A DNA stretch of 64,000 bases from Tragulus kanchil. Its lineage: Eukaryota > Chordata > Mammalia > Artiodactyla > Tragulidae. Below, in pieces: positions 47,476 to 64,000 of the stretch. The notes under the pieces were generated by a model, which was not told the DNA's origin, ran no database searches, and worked only from the letters and a program-made list of their open reading frames with translations. How positions within the stretch are numbered: position 1 is the stretch's first letter; every line of letters begins with the position of its first letter. The translations under genes were made by a program, and so were the position numbers. The stretch is taken from positions 2,480,001 to 2,544,000 of the forward strand of contig JAIOJX010000004.1 of assembly GCA_022376925.1 (NCBI GenBank), read 5' to 3'.

Positions 47476-47693
47476 ACCCCTGGTAAAAGGTATGACAATT
47501 TATCAAAAGCATTATATCATTATGCATATGATTTCTCACAAAATTAAATTGTTTGATAGTGCAAATCCCTATGGTTTGAATTCTAGGGCATTAAAGACAA
47601 AGGTGCCCTCCAAGGCACATCTGTATTCAGAACACCTGAAAGTTACCTTTGGGGGGAAGAGTTCTGTATTGTCTTTAAAGCCCAGAGCACTGG

Positions 47694-47923
47694 GCTTCCC
47701 TGGTGGTCCAGTGGGTGGAGAGTTCACCTTGCAGTGCAGGGGGCACTGGTTTGACCCCTGGCCCAGGAAGATCCCACGTGCCACGAAGCAGCTAGGCCAG
47801 TGTCCAATTACGAGCCAGTGCTCTGAAATTACAGAGACCACTGCAATGGGAGGCCCACATATGCCAAAGAATAAAGATGGATGAAAATAAATGATGGCTT
47901 AGGGGTAAAAAAAAAAAAAAAAA
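47694..47923 (+). mobile_element. CHR-1-derived SINE
   Basis: Starts with the gcttccctggtggtcc head, carries ggtttgacccctgg as B box, then the subfamily body (gatcccacgtgcc, ggaggcccacat) and a poly(A) tail. A perfect 12-bp target-site duplication ccagagcactgg flanks it at 47682 and 47924, so it is fairly young. Confidence 0.9.
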
Positions 47924-48706
47924 CCAGAGCACTGGCCGAAAGCTTCTTGTAACCATGATATATAAGCTTCTCCTTGGGATGTCATTCTGCTGCTAAGCCA
48001 GATACAAGCTTTGAGTCTCTTGTTTTTCTCTTCTGGGATCTACACAGCTAGGGCTCTAAAGTTCTCTCTAAAGTGGAGAAAGGCCCACTAAGCAGGATTT
48101 CAGCCCCACAATAAGTCTCCCACCCATCCAGTGAGAGGATTTCCAGATCAAGACCCACAATGAAATTGTGACCCAGCTCAGCAAGCAGGCTTTGAGGGCC
48201 CACTCGCCTTCTCTGTGCCCCATCTGACCTCCCATTCTCTGAGTCCAAGTCCTCTGATGGAGGATTTAGGCACAGGGGTGCCTTCAAGCTTGGAAGTCAG
48301 AGAGCCTGAACTTACAACTGGGTGACCTCACTTTTCTAAGCCTCCGTTTCCTCCCCCATAGAACATAGAAATACCTGTGTGGTTTGTGAGAATTAAATGA
48401 AATGATGTTCATTAACTGCCCAGAACCTTGGTAACTGTTCAAGAAAGGGTTCTTGCCCATTAAAGCTACAAGCTGAACTTTCTCCAAGGACTCATGCTCT
48501 CTCCACCACTTGCTGCCTGCCAGCTCCTTCCAGGCTGCAGAAGCCAGTGCCTCCAGGACTAGATAGCTCCTCACTCCCCACGTGCTTCTCCAGATTCACT
48601 CAGCTCCCTCCTCTGCTTTTACTTAGACTTCTGTGATCACAACTCAGTTAAACAAAAAACACCTAGAAGTCAAGGGCCCATGTTAGGAATCCCGTCAAGT
48701 ACCAGT

Positions 48707-48737
<31 letters not shown>
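48707..48737. repeat. (AAAAC)n pentanucleotide repeat
   Basis: About six consecutive AAAAC units. Such tracts often arise from A-rich retroposon tails. Confidence 0.9.
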
Positions 48738-48898
48738 GTGTTATAAAGCCTGGATACTAAGACTCATGTTTTAAATGCACAGAACTCGGTCAGAAACTGC
48801 TTTCACTTTAGAAGTAGGGGAGCTTTTAGAAGCCAGAACATTTTCACAGAAGACCCTTGCTGATAGCACCAAGAAGAAATCCTTGAAACTTAACAGAC

Positions 48899-48972
48899 AA
48901 AGGAGGGAGAGGTAGAAAGGAAGGGGAGCAAGGAGGGAGGGAGAGAGGAAAGGAAAGACAGACAGACAGACT
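48899..48972. repeat. Purine-rich GGAA/GACA tract
   Basis: Almost uninterrupted purines (aaggagggag.. and following), ending in gacagacagacagac. It could adopt triplex structure or be length-polymorphic. Confidence 0.8.
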
Positions 48973-49421
48973 CACTGACATAAGGAATACAAAGAGCCTA
49001 GAAATCTGATGTCATTTATTGAAGGGCAGCAAGTTCTCAAAAAGGTGTGGCTTGGGAAGTCCCCAAGAGGCTTTCAGGAGGCCCTCAAGGTCAAACCTAC
49101 TCGTATATAGTACTGAGCCCTTACATGCCCTCTTCTCTCATTCCCTTATGGGTACACAGTAGAGTTTCCCAAAGGCTGTATGATGTGTGATGATGTGGCA
49201 GCTCTGAAAGTTAATGGGATGTGTGATTTATTGCTGAGATAAAGTGTCACTGCACCCTCTAGCCTTGACACCCTTGCATGAGAGCAGAGCAGCGTCATGG
49301 ATTTTCACACATGAACCATGGCAGCAGACCACAAGAAAGGTCCCATGGTTATCCTGTGGTGCCTTCCTTATAGCATTTTCCATACCCTCCCTGTTGGTTA
49401 ATTACGACTGTGTGAGAAAGT

Positions 49422-49427
49422 GTGTGA

Positions 49428-49467
<40 letters not shown>
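49422..49467. repeat. (GT)n microsatellite
   Basis: An imperfect start (gtgtgagtgagtg) is followed by about 17 uninterrupted GT units ending at gtaagg. Likely length-polymorphic. Confidence 0.95.
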
Positions 49468-49469
<2 letters not shown>

Positions 49470-50790
49470 GGGGGGTGGAGGATAAATATGGAGGGAGAGA
49501 GAGAAGATGAGAGAGGATACCCCGGAACAATAGCTTACTCATTTTCTAATTCCCCCAAGTGGCCAGATGGGCATATAATTAGAGTAAACCAGGAAATATT
49601 TTGGAATTGAGTTAACTAACTTTTGGTGTATCTGTTGGTGCCAGAGAGGTTTGTGTTTCCACTTGAAAAGATTTCCTCCAAAACAGATAAAAGTTGGCTA
49701 AAATGATTTTAAACAATTTGCTGCTTCAAAGAGAGACCCCTACCTCCCAGAACCCTCGCCCAGTAGCATGGCAGGGGCTCCTGGCCTGGAGGGAGCAGGG
49801 CTTCCAGGCCCTTTGACCTGAGCTCTGGAGTGAGGTCTGGAGCTGTACCACACAGCAGCTGCAGGAATCATGCAAACTTAGGATCAGCCTGGTTCCTCCT
49901 CTTTCAAGCTGTGCCATGGGCCCACAGCTTCCCTCAGCTTGAGAGTCAGCTGCTGGAAAATAAGTATCCCGGAGGACCTACTCACAGGTGTGCTGTGGGG
50001 ATGAGATGAAACATGGACTGGAAAGCCCCTCCCTGGGCCCAGAGGTGAAGAACGCTCTTGAGGTGGGAGCTGTCAGTATCAGCCTTGAGCTCATTTCCAA
50101 CCAATCTCGGTGATTTGGAGAATAGTACAGAAAGGTTGTATCATCATCACATTTTCCCAACAACTTCTACTCTCTGTACATAAACTTTCTGTTTTTCAAA
50201 AAGTCCCCATGTGGTCATCTCTCCATCTCTCTTCTAACACATACAGAGCTCGCACTCTGAGCAGGCCCTAGACTAGATGCTCAGGAAGCTGAGGTTCACA
50301 GTTCACACTTTTCAGAGCCCACAGCCTCTCCCCCTTCCTGAGGAAGACACACATTCAGATCTCACAGGACAGATCACCATGGCAGATACTATAATGGCAG
50401 TTGTGCAGCTGTCTTGGGGTGGGATTTACTTTGTTCAAGACAAGGCACTTTCCATACATGGCACTGTGGGGAAAGTGCTGTATTTCCCTTTTACAGAGGG
50501 GGAAACTGAGTCATGGGTTAAATAACTTGCCAAAGGTCCCATGGCTGATGAATAATGGAGCCTGAACACGAAAGCAGGAAATCAGGTTTCAGGACTAATA
50601 ACTCTTCTGCTCCATGTTACAGCCCCTCTTACACATCCAGACCTGTACCTGTAAGTCAGAGTCTCACCATTTGCTCAGGAGGGTCCTGGTGGGGAGAAGC
50701 ATGTGGAGTTCGGAGTTAAGAGATCAGGACTTAAATATTGACTCTTCTATTTGTCCATATAGCTTCAAACAAGTTGCTTATCCTCTCCGA

Positions 50791-55100
<4,310 letters not shown>

Positions 55101-55198
55101 ACTGTGACCTGAGCAGCCTTCAAGACATGCCAGAGGATGAGGCAGAGTCCTGCAAAGGAGCCAGCCCTGAGCCAGCCAAGAGTCCATCTCTGAGACAC
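55101..55198 (+). CDS. AFAP1L1: AFAP1L1 exon 4
   Basis: 98 bases; with the split G from exon 3 it encodes residues 77-109, DCDLSSLQDMPEDEAES.. to SPSLRH. Acidic and serine/proline rich, likely disordered. The GTGAGT donor is consensus. The first codon is split after base 1 and the exon ends in phase 0, so skipping it would shift the frame. Several residues differ from the human protein as I remember it, as expected in a fast-evolving linker. Confidence 0.93.
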
Positions 55199-56415
<1,217 letters not shown>

Positions 56416-56867
56416 TGAGAAGGAGCTACCCGAGCCCCTGGCCTCTCCAGTGACAGCCTGGGCGGGCCGGCCAGTAGGCATGGCCTGGGGGTCAGGGACT
56501 AGGGTTCCAGTCCCAGTTCTACGTGATTTTAGACAACCCCCTTCCCCACTCTGGGCCTCTGTTTCCCTACCCTTAAAATAAGAAAGAGGGGCTAGATACA
56601 CACACATCAAGGCACTAGAATGGAAGTTCACAGAGTATTGCTACTGGCTTGGGTACAGGGACTTAACATTACATACAAGAAACTCTATTATGGTTTTTGG
56701 ATGATGCAGCATGTGTAGTTGAATCTGCATAAGATGTCTGTGTGCTGCTATCCTATCATTCCAGAGCACAGTGGAACAGGTCTGTCTGTGCTGATCAGAA
56801 ATGAATCCTACATCTATTGGGGGAAAAAAAAGAGAATACTGCATATAACAAGATCCCATTTGCTTTT

Positions 56868-57155
56868 CTTTTCCTCTTTTTTTTTTTTTTGTTTTTGGCC
56901 TCTTTTATTGGTTTTTTTATTTACTTATTTTCATCCATCTTTATTCTTTGGCCTTCTGTGGGCCTCCCATTGCAGTGGCCTCTCTCATTGCAGAGCACTA
57001 GCTCTGGGCGCATGCCTTCCAGAGCGCTGGCTCGTAATTGGACACACCGGTCCAGCCGCTCCGTGGCACATGGGATCTTCCCGGGCCAGGGATCGAGCCA
57101 GTGCCCCTTGCACTGCAAGGCGGACTCTTTACGCCCTCGACCACCAGGGAAGTCC
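56868..57155 (-). mobile_element. CHR-1-derived SINE, reverse strand
   Basis: Reverse-strand head gacttccctggtggtcg, B-box ctggctcgatccctgg, same body as the other copies. A perfect 13-bp target-site duplication cccatttgctttt flanks it at 56855 and 57156. Confidence 0.92.
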
Positions 57156-57314
57156 CCCATTTGCTTTTAAATACGGTATTCACACACATGCATTTAACAG
57201 TATTTCTTGGATATGCAAGAAACTCTCAACACTATTTTCCTATAGGAAATGAAGGAAAAGAAATCTGGGTGAAGGGGAACAGATTTTCCCATTCATATTC
57301 TTCTATACTGATTG

Positions 57315-57800
57315 TGCTTTTTATCATGTTGTTTAAAATACACTTAACATAGACTTGACGACTCCAATCATCTGAAAGTGTCCAATCAGTGGCGTTTAAT
57401 GCATTCACAGTGCAGCACAGCCGTCACCATTATGAATTCCCCAAACATCTTCATCATTTCAGAAGGAAACCCTATACCCAATACACAGTCACTTCCTGTT
57501 TCCCTCTCAATCAATCTGCTTTGTCTCTATGATTTGCCTAATCTGAATATTTCATTTAAACAGAATCATACAATATGTGGGCTTTTACGCCTGGATTATT
57601 TCATTTAGCATAGTGTTTTTGAGATTCATTCATGTTACTGCATGTATCAGTATTTCCTTCCTTTTTACAGACAAATAATACTCCACTGTATGGATATACT
57701 TCATTTTGTTTATCCATCTATCTGTTAATAGACACTTTGTTGCTTCTACCTTTAGACTTTTATTTTATGATTAATAAACTAGTTCAAACAAAACTATTGA
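57315..57800 (-). mobile_element. Old L1M-type LINE fragment, reverse strand
   Basis: 'gtttaaaatacacttaacat', 'cagtggcgtttaatgcattcacag', 'gaatcatacaatatgtgggc', 'tttcatttagcatagtgtttttgag' and 'tactccactgtatggatatac' follow the 3' region of ancient mammalian L1 in reverse. Far more diverged than the L1 at 42102. Confidence 0.8.
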
Positions 57801-59056
57801 AATGGTGGGCTAGAAGCAGGTGATCAAAGGCCCTCTTCAGACTTGGGATCTTGTCACTGTCAGCAGTTGTTTATGTGAAGCAGCTTACTTTATTTTATCC
57901 ACTTGGGGACAGGGAAGGAGGAGATAAAGTGATACTGGGCCCTGAATCCCAGGACAAGCCCTCAGCTGGGTGAGGCTCTTCCCCCTCCCCAGGGAGCTCA
58001 GATGGGACAGAGAAGCTACCTCCTGGAACAGTGGGGATCCTGGGGTGGGGGAGAAGGGAGTGCCTCAGGAAAGGCCAGGGACCTTGTCCAGGAAGAGGGC
58101 GCCAAGCTCCACAGGAAGTGTCCTTCCTCTCACTCAGTGTCCAGCCCGCCAGGTATTCAAGTGCTTTGCCCCTGATGCTCCCTCTCTCTTCCCCCTCGCG
58201 CCTCCTCCTTTCCTACCCTCACTTCTGGCCTAAGCACCCAAGTCACCCTCACAGGGATATCTCCAGTATCTGAGACCTCAGAATGCCTGCTGGGAAAAGC
58301 AGGCTCTGAGCCTCACTTAGGAGATACAACTGGGCACCCCAACCCTTGGAATTTGAGTGCTGCTGTCCTCAGGAAACAGATGGACAACAGGGGCAGAGAG
58401 CCCAGATCAGTGCTCTGAGGAACTGCGTGCTATGAGAGCAAGTTGGTCTGAAAAAAAGAAAGGCTTCCTGGAGGAGTGGATGTGCATCTGTCCCCTGAAG
58501 TAGCAACCTCTGCTCTGATCCAGGCTCTATCACTAGCAAAATGTGTGGCCTTTCTTCATCTGTGAGGTGGGTCTGATACCTCCTTCACTGCACTGAGGAA
58601 ATCAAAACAGGTTAATAGCTATAATGATATCAAGCATTTGTCTAAGATGTTTTATATGCCAGGCGTTAACTGAGATTTCATTTGTATTATATCACTAATC
58701 CCAAGGTAGGAACTGTTTTTGTCGATTTTTAGGTAAAGAATCTGAAATGCAGAGCAACTGTTTTCTTTCCAAGATCACTCAGTAAATTGATGGAGATAGA
58801 TTTGAACTCAAATCTTATTAAGCCCAAAGCACATGCCCTTAACCCACTAAGCTTCAAAGTATGCTCCAGAGACCATCTATATCAAAATCATCTTAATTGT
58901 TAAAAAAAATCTTATTCCTTGGAGTTCCATGTATTTTCTATTTTTACATATGTTTAGAACTATCCAGTTAAATAGACCTTATTCATAGCGCAGATTCCTC
59001 AGTTCAGTCCACACTGGCGAATCCGAATCTCTGGAGATACAGTTCAGGGATCTGCA

Positions 59057-59157
59057 AATTTTTTTCCTTTTTAAAATATTTATTCATTTTTAATTGGAGG
59101 ATAATTGTTCTACAATATTGTGTTTGTTTCTACCATATATTAACATGAATCAGCCAT
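59057..59157 (-). mobile_element. BovB (RTE) 3'-end fragment, reverse strand
   Basis: 'taattggaggataattgttctacaatattg' and 'ccatatattaacatgaatcagcc' are the reverse of the BovB 3' end. An 11-bp target-site duplication agggatctgca lies at 59046 and 59158. It is inserted in a MER20-like relic (about 58985-59185). BovB reached ruminants by horizontal transfer from squamates according to published work. Confidence 0.8.
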
Positions 59158-59185
59158 AGGGATCTGCATTTTTAAAAAGGCCCCC

Positions 59186-60062
59186 AGTGAATGTAAACTG
59201 GTGCAACCACTAAGGCAAAAGTAAGGAGGTTCCTCAAAAATACAAAAATAAGAGTTACCATATGATCTAGAAATCCCACTCCTGGGCATACACCTGGAGA
59301 AAACTCTAATTCAAAAAGATCCATCGGGTTTCCCTGGTGGTCTAGTGGTTAAGAATCCACCTGCCAACACAGAGGACATGGGTTCTATCCCTGATCCGGG
59401 AAGATGCCTCATGCCACAGAAAAACTAAGCCCGTGTGCCACAGCTACTGAGTGTACATGCCCTAGAGCTTGTGCCCTGCAGCAAGAGAAGCAGCTGTGAT
59501 GAGAAGGTCACCTACTGTAACTAGAGAAAGCCCAAAGGCAACAACGAAAACCCAATGCAGCCAAAAATAAATAACTAAATTTAAAAAAAAAGAAAAGAAG
59601 AAGAGATATGTGTAACCCTGATGTTCACAGCAGCACTATTTACAATAGCCAAGACATGTAAGCAACCTATATGTACATCAACAGATGAATGGATAAAGAT
59701 GTGAGACACACACACACACACACAATGAAATACTACTACTCATAGGGAAAAAAATGAAATAATGCCACTTGCAGCAACATGCATGGACCTAGAGATCATC
59801 ATACTAAGTGAAATAAATAAGACGGAAAGACAAATACATTAAGATATTATTTATATGTGGAATCTAAAATATGATACAAATGAACTAATTTACCATACAG
59901 ATACAGACTTAGGCACAGAAAATAAACCAAACGGGAAAGGAGGGGATAAATTAGGAGTTTGGGATTAACAACTCAAGCTACTATATACAAAACAGATAAT
60001 GAACAAGGCCCTACTGTATAGCACAGGGAACTATATTCAATATCTTGTGATAAACTACAAAA
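59186..60062 (+). mobile_element. L1 3'-end fragment, interrupted by a SINE
   Basis: 'gtaaactggtgcaaccac', 'atgatctagaaatcccactcctgggcatacacc', then after the SINE 'ttcacagcagcactatttacaatagcc', 'acaacatgcatggacctagag' and 'gcacagggaactatattcaatatc' are the ORF2 end and 3' UTR of L1 on the + strand. A short (CA)n lies at 59706-59724. Confidence 0.85.
59326..59594 (+). mobile_element. CHR-1 SINE nested in L1
   Basis: gggtttccctggtggtctag head, 'gggttctatccctgatccgg', 'aactaagcccgtgtgccac', 'aactagagaaagccc', 'acccaatgcagccaaaaataaataa' are in the order of the classical CHR-1 element. It splits the L1 at 59186-60062, so it is the younger of the two. Confidence 0.85.
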
Positions 60063-60311
60063 GAAAAGAAAAAGAAATTAGAAGACCCTTGGTATCTGTG
60101 ATGTAAAATACAATTTGGGATAATCCCACTCCTATACTATACTAACTCCCATGAATGGGAAAGTAGAAAATTCAGCATTAGCAGTTGTTTTATGTGTTGT
60201 ATATATTCACTATTGTATGTGTTACTCTTATCTCCTCCAGTCCACCTCCTCCTGTGCAGTCACAGAGGTTAAGAAGGAAAGAAGGAGGTGGATGTATTAA
60301 GAAGTAAGCAG

Positions 60312-60571
60312 GGCTTCCCTGGTTGTCCAGTGGGTAAGGACACCACCTTGCAGTGCAAGGTGCGCCGGTTTGACCCCTGGCCTGGGAGAATCCCACGTGC
60401 CGTGGAGCAGCTGGACTGATGTGTCCAACTACTGAGCCGGAGCCCTGGAGTGCATGCGCCCAGAGCTGGTGCTCTGCAACGAGAGAGGCCACTGCGATGG
60501 GAGGCCCACACAGGCCAAAGAACAAAGATAAATAAATGAAAGATCAAGAGAAGTGGCAAAAAAAAAAAAAA
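60312..60571 (+). mobile_element. CHR-1-derived SINE
   Basis: ggcttccctggttgtccagtggg head, ggtttgacccctgg B box, body gatgggaggcccacacaggcc, then aaatgaaagatcaagag and a poly(A) tail. A perfect 13-bp target-site duplication aagaagtaagcag is at 60299 and 60572. Young copy of the dominant local subfamily. Confidence 0.92.
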
Positions 60572-60946
60572 AAGAAGTAAGCAGAGGGACTGAGGTGGAA
60601 AAAGACAAAGGCAGAGCACAGAGGTGTTCTGGGGACACCACACCCTGTAGTGCAGGGACCAGAGCTGTCACCAAGGCTCACACACATCAGTGCTCCGGGG
60701 TCAGAGGACAGGGGCTAACCAGTCTGCCTGGAACAGTCAGAGGAAAGCTCTTCCAGCTGGGTCTTGGAGAGTGAGTAGGAATTTTCCAGCAGTTGCTAAG
60801 AGGGTACAGCGAATAGTGTGAACCCTGGAAGTGTGACAGGGCCCAGTGGGGCTGTTCCTAGCAACAGGAGCATAGGAGGCAGGCATGGAGCTAGAGCAGA
60901 TGAGATGCAGAGAGGAGGCCCCACACTCTGGCCAGGCAGTGACTAG

Positions 60947-62229
<1,283 letters not shown>

Positions 62230-62813
62230 TGATAAAGACTTTACCAAGTTTTGTTTTGCCAAACATGAATTTTTCTATCACTTTAAAACAATGTTATTCA
62301 TTTTTCATTAAGCAAGTAAATATATTTACTTATACAGCTAGAAAAAATAAAAATGATTAATAAAAAATACCAAATCCCATTGGCCAAGAGCTAACCACTG
62401 TTAAGTTTTGGTGCATAAACTTGCACCCTCAAAGCCCTTGTCCTCAGTGACCCTGGGGTTCAGTGGGAAGATTGCCAGCATTGGAGTCAGGAGCCCTTGC
62501 CCTAACTCTCAGTGACTGACCCTAAGCTAGTGATGTACTCTCCCTGAGCCTCCAGATTCCTTTGTATAAAACAGGGACTTGCTGGAAGCCATGAAAATGA
62601 ACTGAGACAATGGATGCAAAGATGACTGGTGAACACTTGATGTTTACTGAGCCCTCACTGAGTGCCAGACAATCAGCTAGACATTCGCACTCATTGCTGC
62701 TCAAAACAGCCCAGTGAAGTAGGCATTATTATTATGACCATTTCATTGATGAGGAAACTGAAGCTCTGAGAGGTAAAGTCCCTGAGATCCCAAAGCAAGT
62801 GGCAAATCTCTAA

Positions 62814-63942
<1,129 letters not shown>

Positions 63943-64000
63943 GGGGCCTTTCTGGTGGCTCAATGGTAAAGAATCTGCCTGCCCATGCAAGAGATGCAGG
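63943..64000 (+). mobile_element. Bov-tA-type SINE, cut by the window edge
   Basis: ggggcctttctggtggctcaatggtaaagaatctgcctgcc-like start is the tRNA-Glu-type head of Bov-tA/CHR SINEs; the 'ggtaaagaatctgcctgcc' word favours Bov-tA. The body lies outside. Confidence 0.7.

Larger units (their letters stand above)
47936..50790. other. Intron 1 with simple repeats and MIR relics
   Basis: Contains an (AAAAC)n tract at about 48707-48737, a purine-rich tract at 48899-48972, a GT microsatellite at 49422-49467, and MIR-like relics at about 48290-48430 and 50385-50640. No gene is supportable. Confidence 0.6.

Overview
This is a 64 kb piece of mammalian nuclear DNA, almost certainly from a ruminant. The evidence is a Bov-tA SINE, a BovB 3' fragment, CHR-type tRNA-derived SINEs, and intact mammalian exon/intron structure. 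Nothing prokaryotic, viral or CRISPR-like is present. Bov-tA copies are few and CHR-1-derived SINEs dominate the young insertions, so the lineage could be an unusual or early-branching ruminant; that last step is inference.

The one gene I can support is the 5' part of AFAP1L1 (actin filament associated protein 1-like 1), on the + strand. A CpG-island promoter and first coding exon (ATG plus five codons) lie near 10.2-10.7 kb. Intron 1 is about 41 kb. Exons 2-7 lie at 53075-53203, 54269-54352, 55101-55198, 56188-56296, 61053-61151 and 61820-62031. Joined, they keep one open frame of 249 codons, from the N-terminus through the proline/tyrosine-rich linker to the beginning of the first PH domain. 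The rest of the gene lies beyond the right edge. In human 5q32 the upstream neighbour is ABLIM3, but I recognise none of its exons in the first 10 kb.

The most striking signal is not a gene. Fifteen times in the window a block of about 1.03-1.18 kb is followed at once by a near-identical second copy in the same orientation (from about 529, 10165, 12042, 14089, 17000, 20094, 23380, 25250, 32905, 34948, 38101, 42864, 45063, 50791 and 61267). Copies differ by a few substitutions and small indels, many in homopolymers. Junctions show either 2-6 bp of shared sequence or a short unmatched filler. Neighbouring events chain together so that junctions are about 2 kb apart. They run regardless of content through promoter, exons, a LINE and SINEs. 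The simplest explanation is unmerged contig-end overlap in the assembly. A real burst of tandem duplication cannot be excluded from sequence alone. As a consequence AFAP1L1 exon 1 with its promoter, and exon 7, each appear twice.

Region by region: 1-10164 is intergenic with old repeats (MER20-like, MLT1-type LTR, MIR). 10165-16300 holds the promoter and exon 1 inside three chained duplications. 16301-53074 is intron 1, with an LTR, Bov-tA, L1 and CHR-type SINEs, a 5'-truncated antisense L1 at 42102-47254 with a 21-bp target-site duplication, and a GT microsatellite. 53075-63191 holds exons 2-7, with further SINE, BovB and L1 insertions in introns 4 and 5. 63192-64000 is the start of intron 7, ending inside a Bov-tA-type SINE.
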